A stretch of DNA of 21,231 nt from Nitrospinaceae bacterium (GTDB lineage Bacteria; Nitrospinota; Nitrospinia; Nitrospinales; VA-1): contig DUAA01000156.1 of NCBI GenBank assembly GCA_012961055.1, forward strand, positions 1 to 21,231, read 5' to 3'. Numbering within the stretch: the first letter of the stretch is position 1; each line of letters starts with the position of its first letter. Position numbers and translations under genes: made by a program. This document shows, piece after piece, positions 14,441-21,231 of this stretch. The notes under the pieces were generated by a model. That model was not told the DNA's origin. It saw nothing but the letters and a program-made list of their open reading frames with translations, and did no database searches.

Positions 14441-15820
14441 ATGGCTAATGCCCTGACCGACATTTCTCTGAATAGACTGCCTCCATACAACAGGGAAGCT
14501 GAACAGAGTGTTTTGGGGGCATGCCTGCACTCCGAAGATGCAATCGCCAAGGCCCTCGAAATTTTAGGGGAAGAGGACTTCTATAAATCCACCCATAAGA
14601 AAATATTTTCTGTCATGCGGGGGCAGTTTGAGGCTAATGAGCCGATAGATGTCCTTGCCGTGGCAGACCGGCTCAGACAAAAAAATGAGTTGGAAGAGGT
14701 GGGGGGCATCGAATACCTTGGCCTGCTTGAGGATTTTGTGCCCACTTCTACTGCGGTGGCCCACCACGCTAAAATCCTCCGAGAGAAAAAAATTCTACGC
14801 GATTTGATTCAAACTGCTACCGAAATTGTTTCCAGTAGTTATAGCGATAGTGACGATGTAGACACCCTGCTTGATAAAGCAGAACAGTCTATTTTTGAGA
14901 TTTCTGAAAAAAGATCAAAACCCAGTTTTTACAAACTCCCTGAAATTATTAAACAAGAGTTGTCGGATCTGGAGAAACGTTCCCAGGACCCGGGTATGGT
15001 TAAGGGTGTGGCTTCCGGTTTCGTTGGTCTGGATAATATGACAGCGGGTTTTCAGCCATCGGATTTAATCATTCTTGCAGCAAGACCCAGTATGGGTAAA
15101 ACCAGCCTTGCTCTGGATATAGCCCGTTATGTTTCTTTAAATAAAAAAATAGCCACAGCATTCTTCAGCCTAGAAATGTCGAAAGAACAATTAGGAATGC
15201 GGTTGTTATGTTCTAAGGCCCAGGTCGATTCTTCCAAAGTCCGTACAGGCTACCTGGCTAAAGCTGATTGGCCTAAAGTGCATGATGCTGGCAGAGAACT
15301 TGTTGAAGCGAAGTTGTTCATCGATGACAGCCCAGCTTTATCTGCTTTAGATATTCGTGCTCGTTCTCGAAGACTTGCGGCGGAACAGCCTTTGGGCTTG
15401 GTTATTGTGGACTATTTGCAGTTGATGCAGGGCCGATCCAAGACCGAAAGTCGACAGCTGGAGGTCTCGGAAATTTCGCGAGGGCTTAAGGCTCTGGCCA
15501 AAGAGTTGAATGTTCCTATAATTGCTCTTTCCCAGTTAAGTCGTGCTGTGGAGAGCCGGACCGATAAGCGGCCTATATTATCAGACCTCAGGGAATCGGG
15601 TTCAATTGAGCAGGATGCAGATGTGGTCATGTTCATTTATCGGGATGTTGTGTATAACCCTGAAACAGATGATCCAGGAAAGACGGAAATCCTGATTCGA
15701 AAGCAAAGAAACGGTCCCATTGGGCAAGCGATTTTACATTTTGAAAATCAATTTACGCGTTTCTATGATAGAAGTGGCCGCGAAGATGCTCCATCCGAGA
15801 AGGATCCCTCAAATTATTAG
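14441..15820 (+). CDS. dnaB: Replicative DNA helicase DnaB
   Basis: A 459-residue hexameric replicative helicase. The N-terminal domain begins L-P-P-Y-N-R-E-A-E-Q-S-V-L-G-A, the DnaB signature that mediates primase binding. The RecA-like domain has Walker A A-R-P-S-M-G-K-T (214-221, K220), the S-L-E-M-S-x-E-Q-L motif, Walker B L-V-I-V-D-Y-L-Q-L-M (D324), and the S-Q-L-S-R-x-V-E-x-R and L-S-D-L-R-E-S-G-x-I-E-Q-D-A-D motifs. Length is normal and no intein is present. Linkage to rplI is widespread in bacteria. No clear Shine-Dalgarno precedes the ATG, so coupling to rplI translation is possible. Its last ~35 bases overlap the start of the downstream TPR gene in another frame. Confidence 0.97.
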   Translation: MANALTDISLNRLPPYNREAEQSVLGACLHSEDAIAKALEILGEEDFYKSTHKKIFSVMRGQFEANEPIDVLAVADRLRQKNELEEVGGIEYLGLLEDFVPTSTAVAHHAKILREKKILRDLIQTATEIVSSSYSDSDDVDTLLDKAEQSIFEISEKRSKPSFYKLPEIIKQELSDLEKRSQDPGMVKGVASGFVGLDNMTAGFQPSDLIILAARPSMGKTSLALDIARYVSLNKKIATAFFSLEMSKEQLGMRLLCSKAQVDSSKVRTGYLAKADWPKVHDAGRELVEAKLFIDDSPALSALDIRARSRRLAAEQPLGLVIVDYLQLMQGRSKTESRQLEVSEISRGLKALAKELNVPIIALSQLSRAVESRTDKRPILSDLRESGSIEQDADVVMFIYRDVVYNPETDDPGKTEILIRKQRNGPIGQAILHFENQFTRFYDRSGREDAPSEKDPSNY

Positions 15821-16748
15821 CCTACTTTTTAATCGTAAGTTTCTTGTCTTAGATAAACGATATTTCCATTTAGTAATCAGTGCTTCGCTGGTATTTTTAT
15901 CGCTGACTCTGGTTCCATCCTACTCTAGAGCTCAACCACATTTAAATATGAACGATTTTCAGTTGCCTCCCGAAGCTAAAGGTGATTTTTATTATTCTCA
16001 GGGGAAGTTTAAGGATGCACTGGAGGTTTACAAGTCGGTTTTGCAGGATAAGATCGATGTCAGCTCTCTATTCCGAAAGATGGTTAAAGCCTGGGATGCT
16101 ATGGGGGCATTAGACGAAGCCCAAAACTTTTTAAATGACTATCTGCAGTCTCATGAAAAATCGTCCGGAGTCAGCTATGGCCTAGGGTTTACTCACTATT
16201 TAAAAAATGAGGACCAATTAGCCGAGGAATTATTTAGACATGCAACGAAATTGGATCCTGCTAATGGTTTAGCTTGGAATAATTGGGCAGCTGTTCTATC
16301 TAATCAAAAATATTTTCAGGATGCGGTAGAAAAAGTTCGTAATGCTATTCGAAGTGATCCAAAAGAATTAATGTTTTTTTTTAACTTGAAAAAAATTTAT
16401 GATGAGATGGGCGAAGGATCTCGGTTTGAAGAGGAGTTTAAAGAAAACCTAAATAATAGAGAGGAGTCCTGGGGCTATGGAAAGGTACTTGCACGATTTA
16501 TAAGGCAGGAATCATTTCGTGAGTATGCAAAGGGAAATATAACCAACGCTATCACTGGGTTTGAAAAGATCCTGAATATTTATCAGCAAACGGAGGACGT
16601 AAAAGGTCAGGTGCCCGCTTTATTTAGCCTAGGCCTGCTCCATGAAGAAAGTGGGAATAGCCAAAAGAGTCAAGAGTTTTTCAGGCAGGTGTTAGCTATT
16701 AACCCTGACCATAAACAGGCCAGGGATAAAATAAAACCTCTCAACTAG
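15786..16748 (+). CDS. Exported TPR protein overlapping the dnaB end
   Basis: A 320-residue protein from ATG 15786. After a basic n-region of about 27 residues comes a hydrophobic segment (H-L-V-I-S-A-S-L-V-F-L-S-L) and a likely signal-peptidase site after S-R-A, so it is probably periplasmic. The rest carries several TPRs: one at the mature N-terminus (F-Y-Y-S-Q-G-K-F-K-D-A-L-E-V-Y), clear ones near the middle (L-D-P-A-N-G-L-A-W-N-N-W-A) and a good one at the C-terminus (G-L-L-H-E-E-S-G-N, I-N-P-D-H). No start codon exists in frame after the dnaB stop, so the gene must begin inside dnaB. ATG 15765 or TTG 15720 are alternatives. Overlap implies co-transcription with dnaB. Partner and role are unknown. 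Confidence 0.8.
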   Translation: MLHPRRIPQIISLLFNRKFLVLDKRYFHLVISASLVFLSLTLVPSYSRAQPHLNMNDFQLPPEAKGDFYYSQGKFKDALEVYKSVLQDKIDVSSLFRKMVKAWDAMGALDEAQNFLNDYLQSHEKSSGVSYGLGFTHYLKNEDQLAEELFRHATKLDPANGLAWNNWAAVLSNQKYFQDAVEKVRNAIRSDPKELMFFFNLKKIYDEMGEGSRFEEEFKENLNNREESWGYGKVLARFIRQESFREYAKGNITNAITGFEKILNIYQQTEDVKGQVPALFSLGLLHEESGNSQKSQEFFRQVLAINPDHKQARDKIKPLN

Positions 16749-16840
16749 GTCGAGACAATTTGTTTGAAAACATATAACATCCAATGCGAACCGATCATTT
16801 TTGTTCTTAATTTTCATTTTGGCTGGAAGCTATTTAAATG

Positions 16841-16870
16841 TTGACAGGATAATGACTTAAGCTTTATATT
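16841..16870 (+). promoter_or_regulatory. Sigma-70-type promoter before the M23 peptidase gene
   Basis: A perfect TTGACA (16841-16846) and TATATT (16865-16870, five of six matches) are separated by 18 bases. Transcription would start near 16877, giving a leader of about 35 bases before the GTG at 16912. It is the best consensus promoter in the window. Confidence 0.6.
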
Positions 16871-16911
16871 CGGAGATATTGGGACCTTTTAATTTTTATC
16901 GAGGGGGCTAG

Positions 16912-17841
16912 GTGGGCAAGGACGAATTCACAATAGTTATTTTTCCAGGATCTCTGAGTACACCCAAAAGATTTCGTCTGCCACAACGATTTGTAAAGCT
17001 TGGCGTTTTGATGTCTTTAGTTGTTTTGATAGGGTTCCTGGGGTCTTCTTCCTATTTTATTCAGCAATACTTGCATTTACAGATTAGTGAAACAGAGCTG
17101 GTCAAGCTTCAAAGAGAAGCGAAAATTAGTAAAACGCAGGTTGAAAAATTTGCTCAGCAAGTAAAAAACTTTGAGACGGAAATGGTTCGGTTGGAACGAT
17201 TTGAGAAAAAGCTTCGGATCATTACGGCTCTGGAAAATTCTCCCAGGTCGATAGAGAAGAGCTGGGGCATTGGTGGTCCTTATGGATTGAGTGCTAATAG
17301 TTTCACGACAGCTATGGATCGTGGGGTCGCTGCTCGAGTGGAGAGTTTATCCAATGGACTGGGTCATTTGAATGAACAGGCTAAAATCCAAAGTATTAGT
17401 TTCCAAGAATTGGATGATTTCTTTAAAAATCAAAAATCATTACTTTCTTCAACCCCATCAATTTGGCCTACACGCGGTTGGGTCACTTCCAGTTTTGGCT
17501 TCCGAAAGTCGCCTTTCACTGGCTTAAGGGAAAAACATAAGGGTTGGGATATTGCAACCCGAAATGGCGCTCCTGTGCTTGCTACAGCAGATGGTGTAGT
17601 GGTAGTCGAAGGAAGAGAGTATGGCTATGGGAACTTAGTTGAGATCGATCATGGTTATGGCTTGATTACACGATACGGACACAACTCCAAGCATTTAGTC
17701 AAAGTGGGTGACAAGGTCAAGCGTGGACAGGTTGTTACGCTGGTAGGAAATACAGGGCGTAGCACAGGGCCTCATTTGCATTATGAGGTGTTGCTCAATG
17801 GTGTGCCTGTCAACCCCAAAAACTATATTTTAGAAGATTAG
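16912..17841 (+). CDS. Membrane-anchored M23 (LytM) peptidoglycan endopeptidase
   Basis: A 309-residue protein. A cytoplasmic basic N-terminus is followed by one membrane helix (30-49) and a periplasmic coiled coil (about 55-100, rich in Glu, Lys and Gln). The C-terminal LytM/peptidase M23 domain spans about 185-305. All catalytic residues are visible: H209 and D213 (H-K-G-W-D), H257 (Y-G-H) and H288/H290 (H-L-H-Y-E), with the G-V-V-V and G-N-T-G-R-S-T-G-P motifs. It should therefore be an active zinc endopeptidase cutting peptide cross-links in the cell wall, unlike degenerate NlpD/EnvC activators. The architecture resembles MepM or Bacteroidota/Proteobacteria coiled-coil M23 proteins. GAGGGGG (16901-16907), four bases before the GTG, supports the start. 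It has its own promoter candidate and precedes secA by 217 bases. Confidence 0.9.
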   Translation: MGKDEFTIVIFPGSLSTPKRFRLPQRFVKLGVLMSLVVLIGFLGSSSYFIQQYLHLQISETELVKLQREAKISKTQVEKFAQQVKNFETEMVRLERFEKKLRIITALENSPRSIEKSWGIGGPYGLSANSFTTAMDRGVAARVESLSNGLGHLNEQAKIQSISFQELDDFFKNQKSLLSSTPSIWPTRGWVTSSFGFRKSPFTGLREKHKGWDIATRNGAPVLATADGVVVVEGREYGYGNLVEIDHGYGLITRYGHNSKHLVKVGDKVKRGQVVTLVGNTGRSTGPHLHYEVLLNGVPVNPKNYILED

Positions 17842-18058
17842 ATTCTGGTAAATTTTTGACGGTTATAGCTATCCCAAATTTTGAGTATTTTCCCCACCCG
17901 ATACCTCAAACTTTCTGTAGGTACCCTTGCCGGAAATATTTTAACCTTGATAGTCAGCCACAGCCGGTGGCGATTAATTGGTGACGCTAACACTGCATGA
18001 CTCCCGAAAATGACACGGTAAACATTTCAACTAATTAAAGTAAACTTTAGGATTTGAT
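17842..18058 (+). other. 217-base spacer upstream of secA
   Basis: No gene or clear terminator is visible. A small hairpin (GCCAC/GTGGC, loop AGCCG, 17957-17971) is the only structure noticed. Two tiny open frames (17947-18000 and 17997-18038) lack ribosome binding sites, and neither looks like a SecM-type arrest peptide. AGGA at 18049-18052 is the secA Shine-Dalgarno. Confidence 0.45.
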
Positions 18059-20620
18059 ATGGTATTTGGTTTTATTGAAAAACTCTTTGGTACTCGCAAT
18101 GATCGCGAAATAAAACGGATTCAGAGCTATGTGGATGCTGTGAATGCCCTTGAAGAAGAGATTAAGGCTCTATCTGATGACCAGCTTAAAGGTAAAACAC
18201 CGGAGTTGAAGGGGAAATTGGCCAACGGTTCCACCTTGGATGATATCCTTCCTGAGGCATTTGCCGTGGCCCGCGAAGCCAGTGTCAGGTCACTTAAAAT
18301 GCGTCCCTTCGATGTACAGATTGTAGGTGGGGTTGTTCTGCATGAAGGAAAGATTGCGGAAATGAAAACCGGTGAAGGAAAAACTTTGATGGCGACATTA
18401 CCGGTCTATTTGAATGCTTTGTCGGGAAAGGGAGTGCACGTAGTAACGGTTAATGATTATCTGGCGCAGCGTGATAGCGAATGGATGGGTCAGATTTATA
18501 AATTTTTGGGTTTATCCGTAGGTATGATTTATCACGATATTCCTGAAGAGGAGAGAAGGGCCGCATATTCTGCTGATGTGTTATATGGCACAAATAATGA
18601 GTTCGGATTTGATTACCTTCGAGACAATATGAAGTTCTCAAAAGAGCAAATGGTTCAGCGGGAGTTGAATTTTGCCATTGTAGACGAGGTAGACAGTATT
18701 TTAATTGATGAAGCTCGAACTCCTTTGATTATTTCTGGTCAGGCGGAAGAGTCCACAGATAAATATTATAAGGTAAATCAATACATACCCAAGCTGAGAA
18801 AGGAAGAGCATTATACGGTCGATGAAAAAGCCAAAAGTGCTTCCTTGACAGATGAGGGTGTTGTCATGATGGAAAAACTACTGGATTTGGATAATCTTTA
18901 TGATCCTGCAAATATAGAAACGTTGCATTGCCTCAATCAGGCGATTAAAGCGCACGGTCTGTTTAAAAATGAAGTGGACTATGTGGTAAACGATGGGGAA
19001 GTTGTCATCATCGATGAATTCACCGGGCGCATGATGGCTGGTAGGCGTTATAGCGATGGACTGCATCAGGCGTTAGAGGCGAAGGAAGGGGTGAAAATTG
19101 AAAACGAAAATCAGACCCTCGCTAGCATCACGTTTCAAAATTATTTTCGCATGTATGAAAAGCTTGGTGGTATGACTGGAACGGCAGATACAGAAGCAGA
19201 AGAGTTTGGCTCAATTTATAAACTTGAAGTGATTGTGGTCCCCACCAATCAACCAATGATTCGAGAAGATTGTCCTGATGTGATTTATAGAACAGAAAGT
19301 GAAAAGTTTGATGCTGTCATTGAAGAGATTAAGGAGTTGCACGCTATAAAAAGGCCTGTCCTGGTGGGTACGATCTCTATCGAAAGATCAGAACTTTTGA
19401 GCAAAAAATTGAAAAAATTTGGGGTCAAACACAATGTTCTGAACGCAAAACATCATGCTCAAGAGGCCGAAATCATTTCAAATGCTGGGCAGCCTGGAGC
19501 CGTGACCATTGCTACGAATATGGCCGGCCGGGGTACAGATATTGTTTTGGGTGAAGGGATTCAGAAATTGGGGGGTCTCCATATTATCGGAACAGAGAGA
19601 CATGAGAGTCGGCGCATTGATAATCAGTTAAGAGGTCGTTCTGGAAGGCAGGGAGATATGGGGTCTTCCCGTTTTTTCCTATGTTTGGAGGATGATTTGC
19701 TGCGCATTTTTGGCTCGGATAAAATATCTCCTTTGATGGCTCGACTGGGAATGGAAGACGGGCAGCCCATCGAACATGCCATGGTCTCTAAGGCTGTTGC
19801 CAATGCCCAAAGAAAGGTAGAAGCCCATAATTTTGATATTCGAAAACACCTTCTGGAATATGACGATGTAATGAATCGTCAAAGAGAAGTTCTTTATGCG
19901 TTGCGTAGAGAGATTATCAGTACGGTTAACCCCAAAGAAATTCTTTTGGAAATGGCCGATGAAACGATAGATGATGCATTGGCTGACATTGCCCACGAAA
20001 AGATATACCCAGAAGAGTGGGACATTGAGGCGTTGAACGAGTTACTAGAAAGGCAGTTTGCGGTAAATATTGAAAAGCCCAGTGATAATGAACTCATCCT
20101 TCAGGGAAAAGTAAGGCTGGAATTGGACCACTGTAACAGAAACAAACTTCATGACGTTATTATGGATGTTGTAGCCCAAGTTTATGAAGCGAAAGAAGAG
20201 AACATTGAACCTGATTTTATGCGGCATGTTGAAAAAGTTATCATGCTTCAGGTTTTAGATGGGCTTTGGAAAGATCACCTGTTAGGAATGGATCATATGA
20301 AGGAAGGGATAGGTTTACGGGGTTATGCCCAGAAAAACCCACTAACGGAATATAAAAAAGAAGGGTTTGATTTATTTGGCGCCATGATGGCTCGTATCAA
20401 AGAAGAAACAACTGAGTATTTATTTAAAGTCCAGATTGATCAAGAAGCTGAAATGACGGATGAATTTGCCAGTAAATCTTCGCAGGTTGTGGAACACCGT
20501 GGAGAATCAGAAACTCTGGAAAGACCGGTAACTGTTCGACGTGGTGAAGAAAAAGTAGGTCGGAATGAACCTTGTCCGTGCGGAAGTGGCAAGAAATACA
20601 AAAAGTGCCATGGCAAATAA
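18059..20620 (+). CDS. secA: Preprotein translocase ATPase SecA
   Basis: An 853-residue SecA, the motor that drives unfolded preproteins through SecYEG. Walker A is M-K-T-G-E-G-K-T (G105-T109, K108), with D209-E-V-D as the DEAD-type Walker B, in the same register as the E. coli protein. Further motifs are the preprotein cross-linking region after [20 protein letters not shown] and [11 protein letters not shown]. The helical scaffold and wing domains follow. The C-terminus has the zinc-binding tail C839-P-C841 ... C850-H851, which binds SecB or ribosomes. Length is slightly below the 901 of E. coli, within family range. AGGA, six bases upstream, supports the ATG. It converges on the DksA-like gene with a 10-base gap and no visible terminator. 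Confidence 0.98.
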   Translation: MVFGFIEKLFGTRNDREIKRIQSYVDAVNALEEEIKALSDDQLKGKTPELKGKLANGSTLDDILPEAFAVAREASVRSLKMRPFDVQIVGGVVLHEGKIAEMKTGEGKTLMATLPVYLNALSGKGVHVVTVNDYLAQRDSEWMGQIYKFLGLSVGMIYHDIPEEERRAAYSADVLYGTNNEFGFDYLRDNMKFSKEQMVQRELNFAIVDEVDSILIDEARTPLIISGQAEESTDKYYKVNQYIPKLRKEEHYTVDEKAKSASLTDEGVVMMEKLLDLDNLYDPANIETLHCLNQAIKAHGLFKNEVDYVVNDGEVVIIDEFTGRMMAGRRYSDGLHQALEAKEGVKIENENQTLASITFQNYFRMYEKLGGMTGTADTEAEEFGSIYKLEVIVVPTNQPMIREDCPDVIYRTESEKFDAVIEEIKELHAIKRPVLVGTISIERSELLSKKLKKFGVKHNVLNAKHHAQEAEIISNAGQPGAVTIATNMAGRGTDIVLGEGIQKLGGLHIIGTERHESRRIDNQLRGRSGRQGDMGSSRFFLCLEDDLLRIFGSDKISPLMARLGMEDGQPIEHAMVSKAVANAQRKVEAHNFDIRKHLLEYDDVMNRQREVLYALRREIISTVNPKEILLEMADETIDDALADIAHEKIYPEEWDIEALNELLERQFAVNIEKPSDNELILQGKVRLELDHCNRNKLHDVIMDVVAQVYEAKEENIEPDFMRHVEKVIMLQVLDGLWKDHLLGMDHMKEGIGLRGYAQKNPLTEYKKEGFDLFGAMMARIKEETTEYLFKVQIDQEAEMTDEFASKSSQVVEHRGESETLERPVTVRRGEEKVGRNEPCPCGSGKKYKKCHGK

Positions 20621-20630
20621 GGGGGTGGAT

Positions 20631-21231
20631 TTAAAAACGCTCGGAGGTTTCCTGGCATTCAATACACAAAGCTGTTAATGGCATGATTTGTAGGCGTTTC
20701 ATACTAATCTTTTTTTCGCAGGTTTCACATTTTCCGTAGTCACCCTTGTTTATTCTGAATAACGTATCCTCCATCAATTTAAGCTCATTGCGGTCCCTAC
20801 TTGACAACTGAAAAGTCATTTCCCTTCCTTCAAGGCTTGAAGCAAGATCAATTTCATTACTAAAATTTAAATCTGCAGCTTCCCGTTCGACTGACTGAGA
20901 AGATCGAATTAATTTCATTAATTCGCTACGTTTTCTAATAAGCCGCTCACGGATTTTAAGAACTTCAGGGGCCAACTTTACATGTAATTTTTTTGGCTTG
21001 AGATTTTTTTTCTTTGTTTTAGTTTTAGACTTAGTTTTAGTTTTTGGAAGAGTGTTTTTTACTGATGTTTTACGTTTGACTTGTTTTGTGGCAGACTTTT
21101 TCGTTTTCTTTGGGGTGGCTTTCTTTTTCACAACTTTTTTCTTAATCGGTGCTTTCTTTTTCACAACTTTTTTCTTAATCGGTGCTTTCTTTTTCACAAC
21201 TTTTTTCTTAATCGGCGCTTTCTTTTTCACA
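20631..21231 (-). CDS. DksA/TraR-family zinc-finger protein with lysine-rich H1-like N-terminus (5' truncated)
   Basis: At least 199 residues are visible; the 5' end lies beyond the right edge because the repeats continue to the last base. The visible N-terminal ~75 residues are Lys/Ala/Pro/Val-rich, with an 11-residue tandem repeat (V-K-K-K-A-P-I-K-K-K-V), like histone H1 tails. The C-terminal ~120 residues are DksA/TraR-like: a helical hairpin, then S-R-D-R-x-E-L-x-L, then a C-x2-C-x17-C-x2-C zinc finger (C168, C171, C189, C192 in the visible part). DksA binds the RNA polymerase secondary channel and tunes promoters with ppGpp. At the hairpin tip the E. coli D-x-x-D-x-A becomes N-E-I-D-L-A, so one acidic residue is lost. 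The H1-like tail could bind DNA. The GTG at the edge is a repeat codon and not a credible start. Confidence 0.88.
   Translation of the reverse strand, partial: VKKKAPIKKKVVKKKAPIKKKVVKKKAPIKKKVVKKKATPKKTKKSATKQVKRKTSVKNTLPKTKTKSKTKTKKKNLKPKKLHVKLAPEVLKIRERLIRKRSELMKLIRSSQSVEREAADLNFSNEIDLASSLEGREMTFQLSSRDRNELKLMEDTLFRINKGDYGKCETCEKKISMKRLQIMPLTALCIECQETSERF
21129..21231 (-). repeat. 33-bp tandem repeats in the lysine-rich domain
   Basis: Three full units (21129-21161, 21162-21194, 21195-21227) are followed by the beginning of a fourth cut by the window edge. The first two are identical and the third differs by a single T-to-C change. Each encodes 11 residues on the minus strand. A diverged partial copy lies just to the left (about 21113-21128). 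Confidence 0.9.

Noticed and set aside
14441..15820. Intein or split in dnaB, a frequent intein site
   Set aside because: The reading frame is continuous at normal length with Walker motifs uninterrupted.
17947..18038. SecM-like arrest peptide upstream of secA
   Set aside because: Only two frames of 13-17 codons exist, without ribosome binding sites, signal sequence or an arrest-like motif.

Overview
The window reads as an ordinary chromosomal stretch of a Gram-negative bacterium. The evidence is an outer-membrane MlaA homologue, a lipoprotein signal, a SecA with the zinc-binding tail, and a ribosomal-protein/replication cluster. My best guess at lineage is a Nitrospinota (Nitrospina-like) or related deltaproteobacterium-like organism. 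That rests on the membrane spermidine-synthase-like/TPR fusion, the abundance of TPR proteins, frequent TTG/GTG starts, and the order rpsF-ssb-rpsR-DUF2232-rplI-dnaB. It is inference, not proof. I see no phage, insertion sequence, CRISPR array, tRNA or rRNA.

Layout. 1-363 is AT-rich with no convincing gene. 364-1532 holds a DUF2203 gene and a convergent HisN-type histidinol-phosphatase whose stop codons overlap. 1678-7628 is a run of four plus-strand envelope or membrane genes: a membrane-anchored SUMF1-fold protein without the formylglycine-generating cysteines; a 1010-residue protein joining two 6-7-helix membrane modules, a spermidine-synthase-like domain and TPRs; a membrane-anchored TPR protein; and an MlaA homologue with no lipidation cysteine. 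7629-8068 is non-coding and carries an ~82-bp MITE-like inverted-repeat element. 8069-10294 encodes a YyaL/DUF255 thioredoxin-domain protein. Convergent to it, 10343-11536 (minus) encodes a seven-repeat FG-GAP/VCBS lipoprotein.

11714-15820 is the core housekeeping cluster: ribosomal proteins S6, S18 and L9, single-strand binding protein, a DUF2232 membrane protein and the DnaB helicase. It is preceded by a terminator-like hairpin in the rpsF leader. A TPR protein starts inside dnaB and ends at 16748. A TTGACA-type promoter then precedes an M23 (LytM) endopeptidase, followed by secA. A convergent, edge-truncated DksA/TraR zinc-finger protein with a histone-H1-like lysine-rich repeat domain closes the window.

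The most unusual items are the altered active site and domain fusion of the spermidine-synthase-like protein, the H1-like/DksA fusion with perfect 33-bp tandem repeats, the acidic 18-bp-repeat tail on L9, the rpsF leader hairpin, and degenerate palindromic repeats sitting at gene starts and ends. I found no clear evidence of a wholly new multi-gene system.
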